Source: Pseudo-nitzschia pungens (taxonomy: Eukaryota; Bacillariophyta; Bacillariophyceae; Bacillariales; Bacillariaceae). From it: 64,000 nt of DNA. Under the pieces are notes generated by a model, which worked only from the letters and a program-made list of their open reading frames with translations, was not told the DNA's origin and made no database searches. The stretch spans positions 2,046,001 to 2,110,000 of the forward strand of contig CM074765.1 of NCBI GenBank assembly GCA_037355855.1, written 5' to 3'. The position numbers were made by a program, and so were the translations under genes. Positions 42,143 through 53,804 of the stretch are shown one piece after another (position 1 is the first letter of the stretch; every line of letters starts with the position of its first letter).

Positions 42143-44124
42143 CCTACACGTAGACAACATCATCATGTCGGGAAGTTTCAAAAGATGGGCAAGAAGAAAA
42201 AAATGATTCCATGAATAAACAAACAATCTTTCGAATTGGAGAAAAAATAATAACAAATCGAGAAGCCAATGAAATTACAACAATCAACGAGGCGGAAAGA
42301 AGTGATCGGTGTGGTATCCGAACGGAAGACAAGCTGATTACAAGTAAGTACCGTAGTCTGATCGATGCATCAATCATCAATCAAAAACACTCGATGGGCA
42401 GGTTTCGAGTTTTCTCCATTGAAAACCGTGACAGATTCTATTGATGCTTGGCAGCTGATTATTATTCCTCGAGACAGACGCCAAGTACTCAATGCAATAA
42501 TCTGCCAATCAAAATAGAGAATTGATTCTGAAAACTAAAAAGGAACTTATAAAGTCCCTCACAAAATCATATTACCGTGCGCTATCTGCTAAGATCTTTA
42601 GACCTTGAAATTGTACTGTTTGATGTTGGTTTTCGTTTTCGTTTTCATAGCTATGGCACTACCAATAGTAGGTCCTACGATAGTATGTGTGAAGTAACCT
42701 TACTCGTAACGTCTTCCTTGCAATCCGGATAGAAAACACTGACTTGTGTGAGGATAGATCCCTAATCATTGAATCCCCACTCTTAATGTAAACAAAATAA
42801 TAGCAGCAATAGGAGCATGTGGACACTTCGCTGTTTATGAGAATTCTACCGAATTGATCTATCAGCTCGTCTCCACACCCCTCGGAAAAATTACGGTACT
42901 TGCATCTTCAAAACAGATTGATTCACTCTTCCAACGCTTCGATCAACGAGCAACAAAGGAACGCGTTGTGTATGCATTTGCACACTTCCATAACGGCCAA
43001 CACAAACATTCGCAAGTAATCGGGTATGCCAATGCACAAACGGAAGTGGTTTCAGCGGAGGCGTCTGACACAAGCTGGCAGAAGTACTAGTAGCAGCAAC
43101 ACGTTCAAGTTTCTTTTCTCCACCAAAGTAAAGTTCCAGCAGCAATAATTAACCTTCGAATTGTGGTTTCAAGTACGTGTAACCATAATATCATGGGAGA
43201 AATATTCCGTACCGTAGGTTTCAACAACCGCACAATGCAAGCACTTGAGATGAAAATATTTGTCGTGCAACACTACGGATTTCTTTCTCCTGTTGGTACA
43301 CGTCCAAGAAAAAGAGACGAATTCATGGATAAAGCGCAGTATTTTTCCTATTGAAGTGAATGGGACGGACACTGTTGGCAACCTGAACGATTTCATCATT
43401 TATGTTTGCCAAGACAAAACTAAAGGTCACAAGCGCCAGATGTCAATTACGAAGCAATTTCTTTTGATGGTCGATACTGAACATAAATGCTTGTACACGT
43501 ACGCGTTAATGATCACGTGCTGTATTGTGCACCATTTTAACTACAGGATAGCAAGAATACAGTAATTAGCGCTGCTGAAGAAGAGAGGACCTACTAGAAT
43601 CGATACTTCACCGGGACTCAAGAAGCATGTCCGCTTGCAAACAAAAGAGTCGCAGCAAGATTGAGCATTGATACTATCATTCCAATGGATCCCGCACCTA
43701 CCATTGTTCGTCAGCGAACTCACTCATCCGAAGGTTCATTATTCCGTGCTTCAAGCTTACTCTGAGAGTCTGCTCTGATTTTCCTATACAGGTACACGTA
43801 CCTATTGCGAGGATGAGGGATGACAAACGATCCCACTCTGAACGTTGAGGTCCGAAACGCTGGTCCGAAGGAGGACTCAAACGTGGCTAATAGAAGAAAA
43901 AACATTTACTTCGCATCTGACAATAGCATCAGCTATTTTCACTTTTTTGGTTTTCTAGGATCGGTTCTGCTGGATTGTAAACGTCGGTGCGAAAAATCAC
44001 TTCTTATGATGTGGACCTATTCAATACCAGAGCTGGTGAGACACTTCGCTCTCCAATCTACCCCTATTTATGCAGAGCAACAAGCGAATTACGCGTGCGT
44101 GGTTCGGAACGTCGATCATTGCTT
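42143..44124. other. intergenic, no supported gene
   Basis: About 2 kb, AT-rich, with several short frames on both strands but no motif or consistent coding signal. Confidence 0.4.
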
Positions 44125-44791
44125 TCATTCTTTGTCCGGCAACAGGGCGAGCAGCATGTCGCGAATGTCGTCTCGACCGAGTCCTCGACCACTTAGGATC
44201 GTGACCTCGTCGGCCAGAGTAGTACAGCTCATCCAGCGAAGCTTGCGCGTCGGAACCGAGTGATCGGTCGAACCACAATATCGCCGACGGCTGCTGTCGC
44301 TGATGAAAGAGTCCCATCATCCTTGCCATCATTGCGTCTTCGTTCATCATGGCCGACAGGTCTTGAACCTCAAACCTAGAAGTGCCTTTTTGCTCAAGTA
44401 TTTGATCTTTGTCGTCTCGAAGGACTTCTTGCACCGATTGCGGATAACCCGTGTTTACCAAAATAGCTAATTCGTACCGCTTCGACCGTTTTTCCAGCGT
44501 TTTGTAGGATTGGCAACAATCGTGGCATTTCCTTTCGTGTTTCGGGGGCAGGACCGCACAAGTTGTACAAGCTAGCTGCAAAGGGTCGAAACCGGAAAGT
44601 TTGCAGTCTTCGATGTATGCATGAGTTGGTACACTGGTCATTTCGGTTGCCTTTGTCGGAGAGGGAAACGGTTCATCCGTTGCTATCGACGGCTCATCCG
44701 CACAGACCTTATTCGACCATCCAAAGAGCGACAGCTGAATCGCAACAGCTAGCATTGTTGATGACAACGTGAAATTGAATGGGTATTTCAT
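44125..44791 (-). CDS. Sep15/SelM-like ER thioredoxin-fold protein, apparent frameshift near C terminus
   Basis: Begins at ATG 44791 with a signal peptide (FTLSSTMLAVAIQLSLFGW). The Cys pattern C-x10-C-x2-C-x9-C-x2-CC (residues about 63-92) matches the N-terminal Cys-rich domain of Sep15, which binds the glycoprotein-folding sensor UGGT in the ER. The thioredoxin-like part follows (YELAILVNTGYP... SAILWFDR), but the usual CxU/CxC redox motif is not visible. The uninterrupted frame runs on to 44021 with an Arg-rich tail unlike the family. In the +1 frame the region 44230-44125 instead gives DEVTILSGRGLGRDDIRDML and a stop, which fits a Sep15 C terminus. I therefore end it at 44125 and flag one extra base around 44190-44260. 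Confidence 0.6.
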
Positions 44792-45286
44792 GTCGGGCAC
44801 TTCTAGTCTCTGATAGACTGCGACTATTAAAAAAATAAGTTATGATCAGTGAGGTTGGTTGTACAGACATTCGAAATGTCATCATCTTGCTTGCAACTTA
44901 GATTGATCATTCATTCGTTCCTTCTTTTTTTTAAAAAAAAGATGATTTCGGGATTTCTAGAGGACTCTTTCAGTGAAGATTTTAGGAACTAGTAGGAACA
45001 CACGGTGAATCAATCCGCCTGTCCGTCATTCACTCTATTCAGAAAGTTCGTCAGTAACACCTTCGAGCTGTACCGTACGGTACATTACTGTTTCTCGACA
45101 AAAAAACAAAGCGAACAAACCAGACATCCGAATGACAACACGAAACAACACGGATGCCTTCGTACTTCGTACCAAAACAGCATCGACGAACTTTGAGAAG
45201 ATAACACACTGACGCTGTTCTTCACCTGAAAGCAGACGAATTCTGGGAAAGACCATTCGTCGTATCTTTTTTCAGCGAAAACATAC
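44792..45286. other. intergenic between divergent genes
   Basis: Spacer between the Sep15-like gene (minus) and the YggS-like gene (plus). No gene seen. Confidence 0.45.
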
Positions 45287-45391
45287 ATGATTAGCGCTCG
45301 ATCCTGCTGGACCTACTCATTGGCACTCCTGTGGATGTTGAGCGTCACCGCGCGAAGATCTTTCGTCTCCTCGTTTGTCGCAACAACCTAG
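45287..45391 (+). other. upstream frame encoding a signal- or transit-like peptide
   Basis: 34 codons from ATG 45287 (SLALLWMLSVTARRSFVSSF) to TAG. It lies one base out of frame with the YggS-like ORF. If one base in 45342-45388 were surplus, it would fuse to that ORF as an N-terminal presequence. Otherwise it is an upstream ORF. Confidence 0.35.
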
Positions 45392-45440
45392 CAAACAGTT
45401 TTTGGGTTGTCGACCGTACGCGTCCACACCATCGTTCGCC

Positions 45441-46206
45441 ATGAGTAGCAGCAGTGTCGCCGTGGAGGATGGCGTGGATATCGAGGGAAACCTCGAGCAC
45501 GTTCGAGGCAAGGTCGGAGCCGCCTGCGAAGCCGCCGGTCGCTCGGTAGAAAGTGTCCGGCTCGTGGCGGTGAGCAAAACAAAGCCTTTTTCGTACATCC
45601 AGGAGGCGTATTACAAGTGCGGGCAAAAAGTATTCGGAGAGAACTACGCCCAAGAATTGGAAGAAAAGGCCAAGGAAATGGGCGCCGACGAAAACTATCA
45701 GCAGGGACATTTCATGGCACTTTATCGGAGGGCTCCAAAGCAACAAAGCCGCCAAGTTGGTCAAGAATGTTGTGCCCTTTGGAAAACTCGTGGTGGAGAC
45801 GGTCAACAGCGCGAAGGTTGCCAACAAACTCGACAATGCCATGGTCACCAATTTTGCGGACGACGAGACGCTGTTGGATGTGTTCGTTCAGGTCAACACC
45901 AGTGGCGAAGACTCCAAGAGCGGAGTGAGCGCCGATGAAGCCGTCGAGCTCTGCGGCCACATCGTTGACAACTGCAAGCGACTCAACTTGAAGGGAATCA
46001 TGACGATTGGGGCTCCCGGGGACGTGGAATGCTTGGAGAAACTCGGAGCTTGCCGAGAAAAAGTTGCGGAGGCACTATCAATGCAGAGTGCCGACCTGGA
46101 GTTGAGCATGGGAATGTCGGGTGACTACGAAACCGCCATTGCCAAGGGATCGACAAACGTTCGGGTGGGAAGCACTATTTTTGGACAGAGAGACTATTCC
46201 AACTAG
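45441..46206 (+). CDS. YggS/PLPBP family PLP-binding protein, single-base frameshift
   Basis: Two abutting frames together cover the whole family. The first (ATG 45441 on) has RLVAVSKTKP with the PLP Lys at 46, and FGENYAQELEEKA. The second (about 45715 to TAA... 46206) has WHFIGGLQSNKAAKLV, FVQVNTSGEDSKSG, LSMGMSGDYETAI and RVGSTIFGQRDY. They are offset by one base at the GGG of 45704-45706. Dropping one G reads DISWHFIGG, the usual family sequence. PLPBP proteins bind pyridoxal phosphate and keep its level and amino-acid pools balanced; no catalysis is established. Either the assembled sequence has an extra G or the gene is broken. Confidence 0.8.
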
Positions 46207-47010
46207 AATTAGTTAAAGAGGAGTGGAATACAATCCATTAATCATAGAGATTTAGATGAGCCTTTCGAAACTTGATTTCTCTTGCAAATTTATCATTGCT
46301 TTTCTTTTTCCCCATACGGAAAGTTTCTCTCGCCAAAAACATTGATGGATTTTACAGTGCTTGAAATCGAATTGGTGTCATTGAATTTACCATACCCTAT
46401 CTAACTCCATTCTTTTGGTTTAGTAACAATTATTTGAGTTGACTACCACAACAAAGACATCAGAATTTGTGTGTATCCGTACTAGTATCGGTAACCTTAC
46501 CATTATTCGTCTACGATACCCTACTGTTATCTATCTCACTGCATTCGTGCATTACAGTTTGATAGCAATGACTTGCGTCTGACGAACAGTATCGGTATCG
46601 GTATAAGTTTATTTTGTGCACGACAGATTTCGTTCGCACACAGGGTGAACTGTGTTTCACATCTTCACCAGAGCACAACCCTACTTCAGTGACAACATTT
46701 TAAAGCGATCAAGTACGAAAATATCATTGGGTTTCGAAAATATGTGCAGGAGTTAAGATATTAAAGGCCCCTACATATTCCAGAAGAAAGGGTTTCCGAT
46801 CGTAGGAGGTGCAAGACCATCCCTCGTGGTTGCTTAGTGCCCTTGCCCTTGCTGTTTCTTGAGGGCATGAATTTTGTATTCGCTTCCATCAGACCGACTA
46901 AAACCTATCGATACAACATCCACGCATACGGAATCTATTGTTTATAGTTTGATTGAATATGGACAATATATTCCATCCCATCCTTTCCATCGTTCACACG
47001 TTTGTGTTGC
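46207..47010. other. intergenic between convergent genes
   Basis: 0.8 kb 3' spacer between the YggS-like gene and the light-harvesting gene. Nothing coding seen. Confidence 0.5.
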
Positions 47011-47819
47011 TTAGAGTCCGGCGTTGAAGTTGGATGGCTGTCCGCAAAGAGCGTTGATCACGTAAGGTTCTCCGGTAAGTTCTTCGTGAACCATGAGTCC
47101 CAAGATTCCCATCATGGCCGCTCGTCCGTTGTTCAATTCGATGGCACGTTTTTGCAGTTGCTCCTCGGCAGATGCCTTCCATGTGAACATTCCGTTTCGG
47201 AGGTCACCCGGGTATTCGCCCGATCCACGGTCCTTCATGACGAACAATTCAAGGAATCCAATGAAGCCAAAAATCTGAAGGAGACCTGCGTTTGGGATGT
47301 CCTGAAGTCCGGCGATTCCGGTCTTCACGGAGGCAAAGGATGTGCCGGAGTAATCAATGTTTCCGGGAACGCGAGCTCCGAAGGTGGTGTGGATGTGTCC
47401 AAGAACGGCAAGCATGGCAATGCGTCCGTGCTTGATTTCAACATATCGGAGGCGGTCGAATCGTTCTTGGTCGACTCCATCCAACATGTTCAAAGGATCC
47501 CTGGAGTTGTTTTTGTTGTCGTCGTCGTCGTCGCGATGGAATCATCCGAGGCAAGCATTTCAAAGGTAATCAAATTCATGAGATCACACTACATCGAGGT
47601 GATTTCAATCCATGCAGCACCAATTTGACTCGTCGAATTTCTCGACACCGAGAGCTTTGTTGCGCAAACACAGTTGCGTACTTACCAGAATCCCAATGGA
47701 GGCTGGGCACCAATCTCGGCTTCGAACGCAGCGAGCGAAGTGGATGCTCGGGATGCTTGCTGAGGAGCAAAGGCAGCGGCAGAGCCGATAAGAAGGGAAA
47801 GGACAGCGGCAGTCTTCAT
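47011..47819 (-). CDS. fucoxanthin-chlorophyll a/c light-harvesting protein
   Basis: Two exons, complement(join(47011..47500, 47686..47819)), 207 residues; the 185-nt intron splits a Trp codon. FCPs are the thylakoid antenna of diatoms. The presequence is classic: MKTAAVLSLLIGSAAAFAPQ, with signal-peptide cleavage before FAP followed by a Ser/Thr-rich transit peptide. Helix 1 has RYVEIKHGRIAMLAVLGH and helix 3 has ELNNGRAAMMGILG, the paired chlorophyll-binding ExxxxR salt-bridge motifs. GFWDP precedes helix 1. Length and gaps fit the Lhcf main-antenna group. The second-exon frame alone would begin with a non-ATG codon, which shows the first exon is needed. Confidence 0.95.
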
Positions 47820-48432
47820 GGTATTTCGAATTCTATTTTAATTATGTTTAGGTTGGATGGGTGTGTGACCAACGGTTGTTTACATTAACAACGTAGAAGA
47901 GGGTGATGGGGGACGACGATAGAAGCAGAAGGACGACGATCCATAGTCGTCGTAAGGTTACTCGTAAGGAAGATGCTTTCTATTTTCTCGCGACATCGAG
48001 ACGACGATGGCGATCTAAGATACTTCAACTCGAAGTTTTCTATTCATATTAGAGTTAGCGGTAAAGTACACGTTACGTTCAGTCGTGGACAATTCTTCTA
48101 ACATGACTGCTGATTCAATCGTATTTTGGTGTGACTGAAACACAATTTTTACGTGTGAACGAAAATGACGCATAGTTTCTCGTTGAAAGTTCGTTGTTCA
48201 TGCTCACTGATTGTGTCGGTGTGCTTTGAAGTTTGAACGCAGATGGCTTCGTGTTTCACTTTTGACTCTGTTCCTAGTTCCTATGCACCACCTTCTCAAA
48301 TACTTGTCATCCTTCACTAAAATCGGAGAGTGTCACAAACTATAAATTAGGAAGAAGCCGACTGAAGAGTGTAGCGTGTCTTCCATCCCTGTTGCATTGA
48401 TTCCGTTTGAGAAGATTTCAGAAACCACAGCG
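47820..48432. promoter_or_regulatory. divergent promoter region, FCP / M41-like protease
   Basis: 613 bp between two divergently transcribed plastid-protein genes, so both promoters must lie here. It includes a GTCGTAAGGTTACTCGTAAGG motif near 47949. No individual element can be assigned. Confidence 0.45.
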
Positions 48433-50362
48433 ATGAAGAGAAGCGGAGTGAAAAATAATCGGTCGCTCTCCAAGTGGATTTTCCATGCGTGTTCCGTTGC
48501 GATGGCATCCGCCTTCGTTCAACAACCACGGCTGTCAAACACATTACACCGGTTCCGACAACTGGACCATTCTTCAAGTAAGCTTGTTTCGGTAGCATCG
48601 ATTCCAAGCAGAGTCTCGAATCGTCGCACGGCAGTCTATGCATCCGTCAAAACCGACGAAAACTTAGAAAACAAAAATGCAGCCTTCGATGAGCTCCTGG
48701 AAGAACCTTCTAAATTTGGCAAGGCGATTCGATTCTTCCGATCACACTCTGACGAGATTGAAATGACACGCTATCGGTTCGGAAAGATATTTGACGCCAT
48801 CGAGGAACGCACTTCCGACGCCGAAGTCAATGTTAGTGATCAGCAGCAGCAGCAGCAGCAACCAATGATTTCTGAATCTCGAAACGAAATGACAGAGATG
48901 TATTCGTTGCTCAAAGAACAAGGGCACTTGCGTCTCTATGGAGCAATCACGAGAGAAAACATGCCGGCATCCGGATCGCACAATGTGAGACCGAGCATGC
49001 TAGAAGCCATCACGTCGTTGTCCATGAGCTCCCTTACGCCAAAGCCCTCCAACACTCTTATGTACGCGGGTATCGCCGTAGCACTCATTGAGTCGATTGC
49101 CAGTGCATACGTGGGATTGGACCTGAACGTGGTCTTTTTTGCCACGTTTGGTGCGGCCCTGTGCGATCAGCTCTTTCTGAACGGTGCCGTGAGCGAAACC
49201 TGCGTCAAGATATTGTCTCCCGAGACGCAACCAAAGATTACCCGTCACGAAGCGGGGCATTTCCTGTGTTCGTACATTCTGGGTTGTCCTGTGGAAGGAT
49301 ATGTGTTATCTGCCTGGGGTGCACTCGAAGACCCTCGCTTTCGGGGACGGGGAGTCTCTGCTGGCACATCGGTAAGTTCCGAAACTTCTACACGTACACG
49401 ATTGGTGCGGCAGTCGACAACCGATGATATTTGAGATTCCATTAGTTGGACTCTTCCTTATTTACTCATTCTGACTTTGCATGTTTCCGCATCATTCACA
49501 GTTCTTTGATCCCACTCTATCAAGTCAGATCGAAAAATCAAAGATTACGCGATCATCAATTGATAGATACTCAATCATCGTCATGGCTGGTATTGCCGCC
49601 GAGGCAGTCATGTACGGGAGAGCGGATGGAGGAGCAGGCGACGAACAGGCCTTGATTGGTAGGTCTGCTGGTAATAATCTTTTCGCTCTGTTTTAAATGC
49701 TTGCTCCTACTTACACGCACCACATACTTTTCTCCTTGTTTCTTCTTTCCAAAACATGTCAATCTCGGATCAATTTAGCATTCCTTTCGAATCTGAATGG
49801 CCCATCTTCATCATCTGCACCAGTTTGGAATGACCTAACGATACGAAATCAGGCGCGCTGGTACGTTGATATGAATAATCATTAATGGAAGCCAGGATGC
49901 TTGTCAGATACCTTTGTATCTTAATGAAAATCGTTTTGCCTGGATTTCCGGAACAATTAATTTTTTTGCTCGTGTGGCAGGGGTGCACTGCAATCAGTCC
50001 TAATTCTCAGGGAATACAAAGAGTGCTATGATGCGCTTGTTGACGCTCTGGAACGCGGTGGATCACTAGGTGACTGTATATACGCCATTGAGAACGCAGC
50101 TCGTGAACACAACAAACAGCCACTTAGAATACCTCTTGGTTACATATCAGAAGAGGGAGACACCGAGATATGGAACAAAGTGGTTCCAAACAAATCAAAC
50201 GACAATACATCTCAGGCGGCCATAAAAGAAAACGAAGCGCCTGTTCCCACCACGTCAAGTAGAAGCATGGATCCAGAAGAATCGTTAGAAGCGCTACGAG
50301 AATACAAAGAGGCGATCGCTAACAAGCTAAAGGATATCGATGAGAAATTGGAAGGGTTGTAA
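48433..50362 (+). CDS. plastid M41 (FtsH-like) metallopeptidase-domain protein without AAA module
   Basis: Four exons, join(48433..49371, 49502..49658, 49779..49860, 49981..50362), 519 residues, all GT-AG and in phase. The zinc-binding HEAGH is at 272-276, in [47 protein letters not shown] then resembles the M41 region with the third zinc ligand. No Walker motifs are present, unlike FtsH. Plant plastids have similar AAA-less proteins of unknown role. Two hydrophobic helices (about 210-250) precede the active site, so it is membrane-bound. The N terminus has ASAFVQQP, a diatom plastid cleavage motif. The third exon (82 nt) is needed to keep frame and yields [15 protein letters not shown], conserved in this family. 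A poly-Gln tract is near residue 138. Confidence 0.87.
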
Positions 50363-50478
50363 ATTGAGCATATGATTTGACCTCACTGAATAACACCAAT
50401 GCGAAAATAATCGAATTCAATTTAATTACTTATAAAGAACAGTGGCTATTCCTCTTTTCGGAATCAGGCATTTGTTAC
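50363..50478. other. short convergent spacer
   Basis: 116 bp between stop codons of the M41-like gene and the minus-strand membrane protein. Confidence 0.5.
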
Positions 50479-50730
50479 CTAATCTAAATCATCCATGCTG
50501 CCGTCGGGAGGGGGATCAACCGGATCGATTTGATCAACTGCAGCTGGTTGGGTCGAATTTTCACTCGCTTCAGTGGTAACTTCAACTGCTGATTCTTCTT
50601 CTTTTCCAGGGCTAGGTGGAATAATAGTTACATTTTCGTTCCCATTAGTCTCTGGCGGATTCTCAGGGTCATAATTCAACTTCCTCGGTCTCTGCTCCGG
50701 ATGGGTCAGGTTCCGCGCCAAAGATAAGCA
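50479..50730 (-). other. possible C-terminal tail of the preceding gene in another frame
   Basis: Open frame rich in Pro, Glu, Asn and Thr, ending in PPPDGSMDDLD. It has no start of its own and overlaps the end of the DnaJ/TMEM185-like gene. It may be its real C terminus if another indel or a small intron is involved. A different frame ends sooner with EPDPSGAETEEVEL. Confidence 0.3.
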
Positions 50731-52825
50731 TTCGCGCAACAACAAAGGCTGCAACCGAAGATTAGGAAAAACGGAAAAAGGATCCAGAAGACACTGAAAC
50801 CAGGGTCAGAGGGATCCAAATTTTCGTGACTGTCGTCGATCTTTGCCACCACAAGGCAGAGAAGGATTATCTGGACAATGATTATACAAGCGTTGGAGCA
50901 GGATGTAGCCCTTTCCTGTTTCGAATCGCTTTCGGCCTGTTCGTAAGCGCTTTGAAAATGACGATAAGCATCTTCATCAATAAAAAATTCTTCTTCATCG
51001 TCAGCGCTTCCATCTTCGACTTTTTCCTTTTGTTCCGCCTTCGAAACCTCATCTACAGTCGTCTCCTCCTCTTGACTCTTTCCATTGCTACTGTATTCTG
51101 GCTTGTTTTCGTTAGGTTGTTGGTTTGTCATCGCAAGACTCTCATTGCCTGGCTTCTTTTCCTCTTTGTCGACCTCTGATAGTGTATTGGGTTGATGGTT
51201 TGTTGTCGCAGGACTTTCATCATCAGTATTTGCATCACCAGATGCAGTGACGTCTTCACTTCCCGGTGTTTCTTTCTCGGCTTTGTCGCTCGTTGAGTCG
51301 TTGTCGTCACCATCGTTCTCGTCTCCCGTTTCCTGAGGTATGTGCATAACGATCTCTTCGCCAGCGATACCGCCACAAAGGCATTTGTAGAAATTGGTAA
51401 CCAACCGACTCCCTCGTTCGATAAATATGGGAGAAAACACAGCCCACCAAGTTGCAGAATCGCCCAAGCGGTTGTCGAGTTTCAAAGTTAGAAGAATGAG
51501 AAAGATCCCTCCAAACAGCACGGAACGGCCCAAACCATTCAATGTTTCAAGATAGATATCCATGGCGTTCCGGAATTCTGGTGACGACCCAACCTTCTCC
51601 TCTTCCAACTCTTCCGCAGACAAATCCGGATCGATTGGCTGAAACTCTGGATCCATAGAAACCACCACAAATGCTTCTTTCAGGTCGGCTTGCTCTTCCT
51701 CTGAAAGCTCGTCCATGGACCTACCTTTCAGGACTTCGTTTTCGATGTAGTCCCATGTGACCATTCGATTGACATCTTTCCGTATCTTTTGCAATATCAC
51801 AACTGAACAATAAGCAAATAATCCGACACGACAGTTGCATCGGAACAGCGATGATAAATTGAGAATCTAAGTGCGTACGGAAAACCACAATTTGTAACAT
51901 GCAAACAAACGCCGCTCCCGAAACTTAACCATGGCATAATATGTACTGTATTACTTACAGTGATCGTAACCATCTCAGGATCATCGCAACAAACACCGGG
52001 GCTAAGACCTGGCGGTATGGTACTGAATCATCCCACGTTCTGTCCCACTTTAAACTGCAAAAGGAATTTTGTCAGAGATTGAAAGCATGGCACAATAGCC
52101 TCGAACGTTGAATTCCGGTAGAACATGTTTTTCTGTAAGTTACTTGATTGATACTTACGATAAAAAAATCATCCCGATGTACCAACCTATTTGTTCCAAA
52201 CCCGAAAGGCAAATCGGAATTCGGTCCGTGGCCGGAACGAAAACCGCCGCAACGAATGTCACGGCTATCAGCAGTCCCCCAAAAATCCAGTACGGGACCA
52301 AAATCGCAAACCACGATGAGTCCGCCAAGAGTCCTTCACTACTCAGTGTCTGATTGACTTTTTGCGGCAACGAGGATGGGTTGCATCAAGACCAGAAGAA
52401 TTGCCAAAACGTAAAGCCCAACCAGACGTGACTTGTCGTTCATCGGAAGCACTGGTCAGATTCTCGTAGACCGACTGCGGGTTGGTGAAGGTTCCTTTTT
52501 CAACGAAGCGATACCGGGTTGGTGTGTCGAGTGCGTCGTACTTCAATCGTTTTTTCTCGTCGATTAGCACACCGTAGGCTTCCTGGATTTTCTCGTATTC
52601 GGCTGCCGCTTCCTCCTGTTCGGTCGCATCCCCGCCACGCTGGGCAACCTTGTCGGGATGGAGTCTCAAACTGAGTTTTTTGTACGCCTTTTTGATTTCT
52701 GCGTCGGTAGCATTGCTCGGAACGCCGAGAATATCGTAAAACCCGGCCTCACCATCGTCGCGAGGGGGCAGTAGAGCGGATAGGAAGAAACTTCCAAGGA
52801 CGTAGATTCCAAAATGCTTTATCAT
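50706..52825 (-). CDS. DnaJ-domain plus TMEM185-like membrane protein, several frameshifts
   Basis: Starts at ATG 52825 with a signal (HFGIYVLGSFFLSALL). A J-domain follows (FYDILGVPSNATDAEIKKAYKK, then HPD). Exon pieces: 52159..52825, 51959..52054 and 50706..51802, with clean GT-AG introns. After the J-domain come MNDKSRLVGLYVLAILLVLM, LVPYWIFGGLLIAVTFVAAVF, KWDRTWDDSVPYRQVLAPVF, RMVTWDYIENEVL, a TM segment and a long acidic Ser/Glu loop, then two TM helices and a CCC cluster. This order resembles Tmemb_185A (fragile-X-F) proteins. Reading through requires skipping one base at 52444, at the A-run 52359-52363 and at the start of the third piece (51801-51802). The 3' end is also uncertain, since a Pro/Glu-rich tail is open in another frame to 50479. 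Probable ER membrane co-chaperone-like protein. Confidence 0.65.
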
Positions 52826-53347
52826 GGTTGGCTTGTTTCTTCGCTGGTGTTCGTTTCTGCGAGAGAATTTCAACGATCTTCAATCAGAATTGGAATCTTG
52901 AGGAATGTAGTTGCCTTATCTTTCCGTATCGCCTCGAACAACTTTTGTTCTATCTCAGCTTAGCTGTTGCAACTGAAAAAATCCTACTGTATGGTGTATC
53001 CCGAATCTGGGTGTAAAGTCTTTTGAAGCTGTTGATGTTGTTGTTCTTGCTCTAGGTCTTGCAGGGTCTTGCAGATTACGACGTCGCTTATCGTTTTTCG
53101 TTTGTTGTTTCATTCTTGCTTTTTACAGAAGGGATACAATACAAGTCGTACGGTGAAAACATCGGTGAGCTAAGAACAGGAACAATTATTATTATCGTTG
53201 GATTGGACCCAATCGTTCTCTTTCCGTTGCACCGTTAGGGCAATTTTAGAATCGTTCTGACCGTCGTGAGGACATCAGCGAAAATATAGCCCGTCAACGG
53301 ACAGATTAGCACGATCCGTACAGCGGTCGCAGAAAAAAACAATACGG
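52826..53347. other. intergenic, no gene seen
   Basis: Promoter side of the DnaJ/TMEM185-like gene up to the left TIR of the DNA transposon. Confidence 0.45.
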
Positions 53348-53804
53348 TAAGAGTTTAGATGTGAACCTCACCGGGTTTCCAGGGACAGGTTATGAGCTAG
53401 AGCAACAGCAGAAGGTCCTCTGTTTTTTCGAACTGTAATCACTCTAAGACAACACCTTCGACACTAATTTATACCCGATGAGAGAAATGGCAAGGTCACG
53501 AGCTTTCGATAGGTACCCAACATGACTTGTATTGCGCGCCAAGCCTTTTCTTACACCGGGCCACAAAATGAGGTCAAAAAACTCGAAAAAACAACTCTAT
53601 TGCAACAACCACAACACTAGACCTGTCTCCCCCCCCTAGCTCCATAACCAACGCCAGCTTAATTCTGATACTACAGAGGCTCCATCTTTACTATAACAGC
53701 AACAAGATCTCCGACTTTCGAATCGATTGGAGCGCTTGTTGGAACCGAGGATCGAACTGGCAAAGCAGCAGCAAAAATCGCGTTTTTTTTTTGATTGAAA
53801 AACT

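Noticed and set aside
43820..44263. 147-codon plus-strand ORF
   Set aside because: Its 3' half is antisense to the Sep15-like coding region. No signal or motif.
47002..47628. 208-codon plus-strand ORF over the FCP gene
   Set aside because: Exact antisense of the light-harvesting exon, which has clear family motifs on the minus strand.
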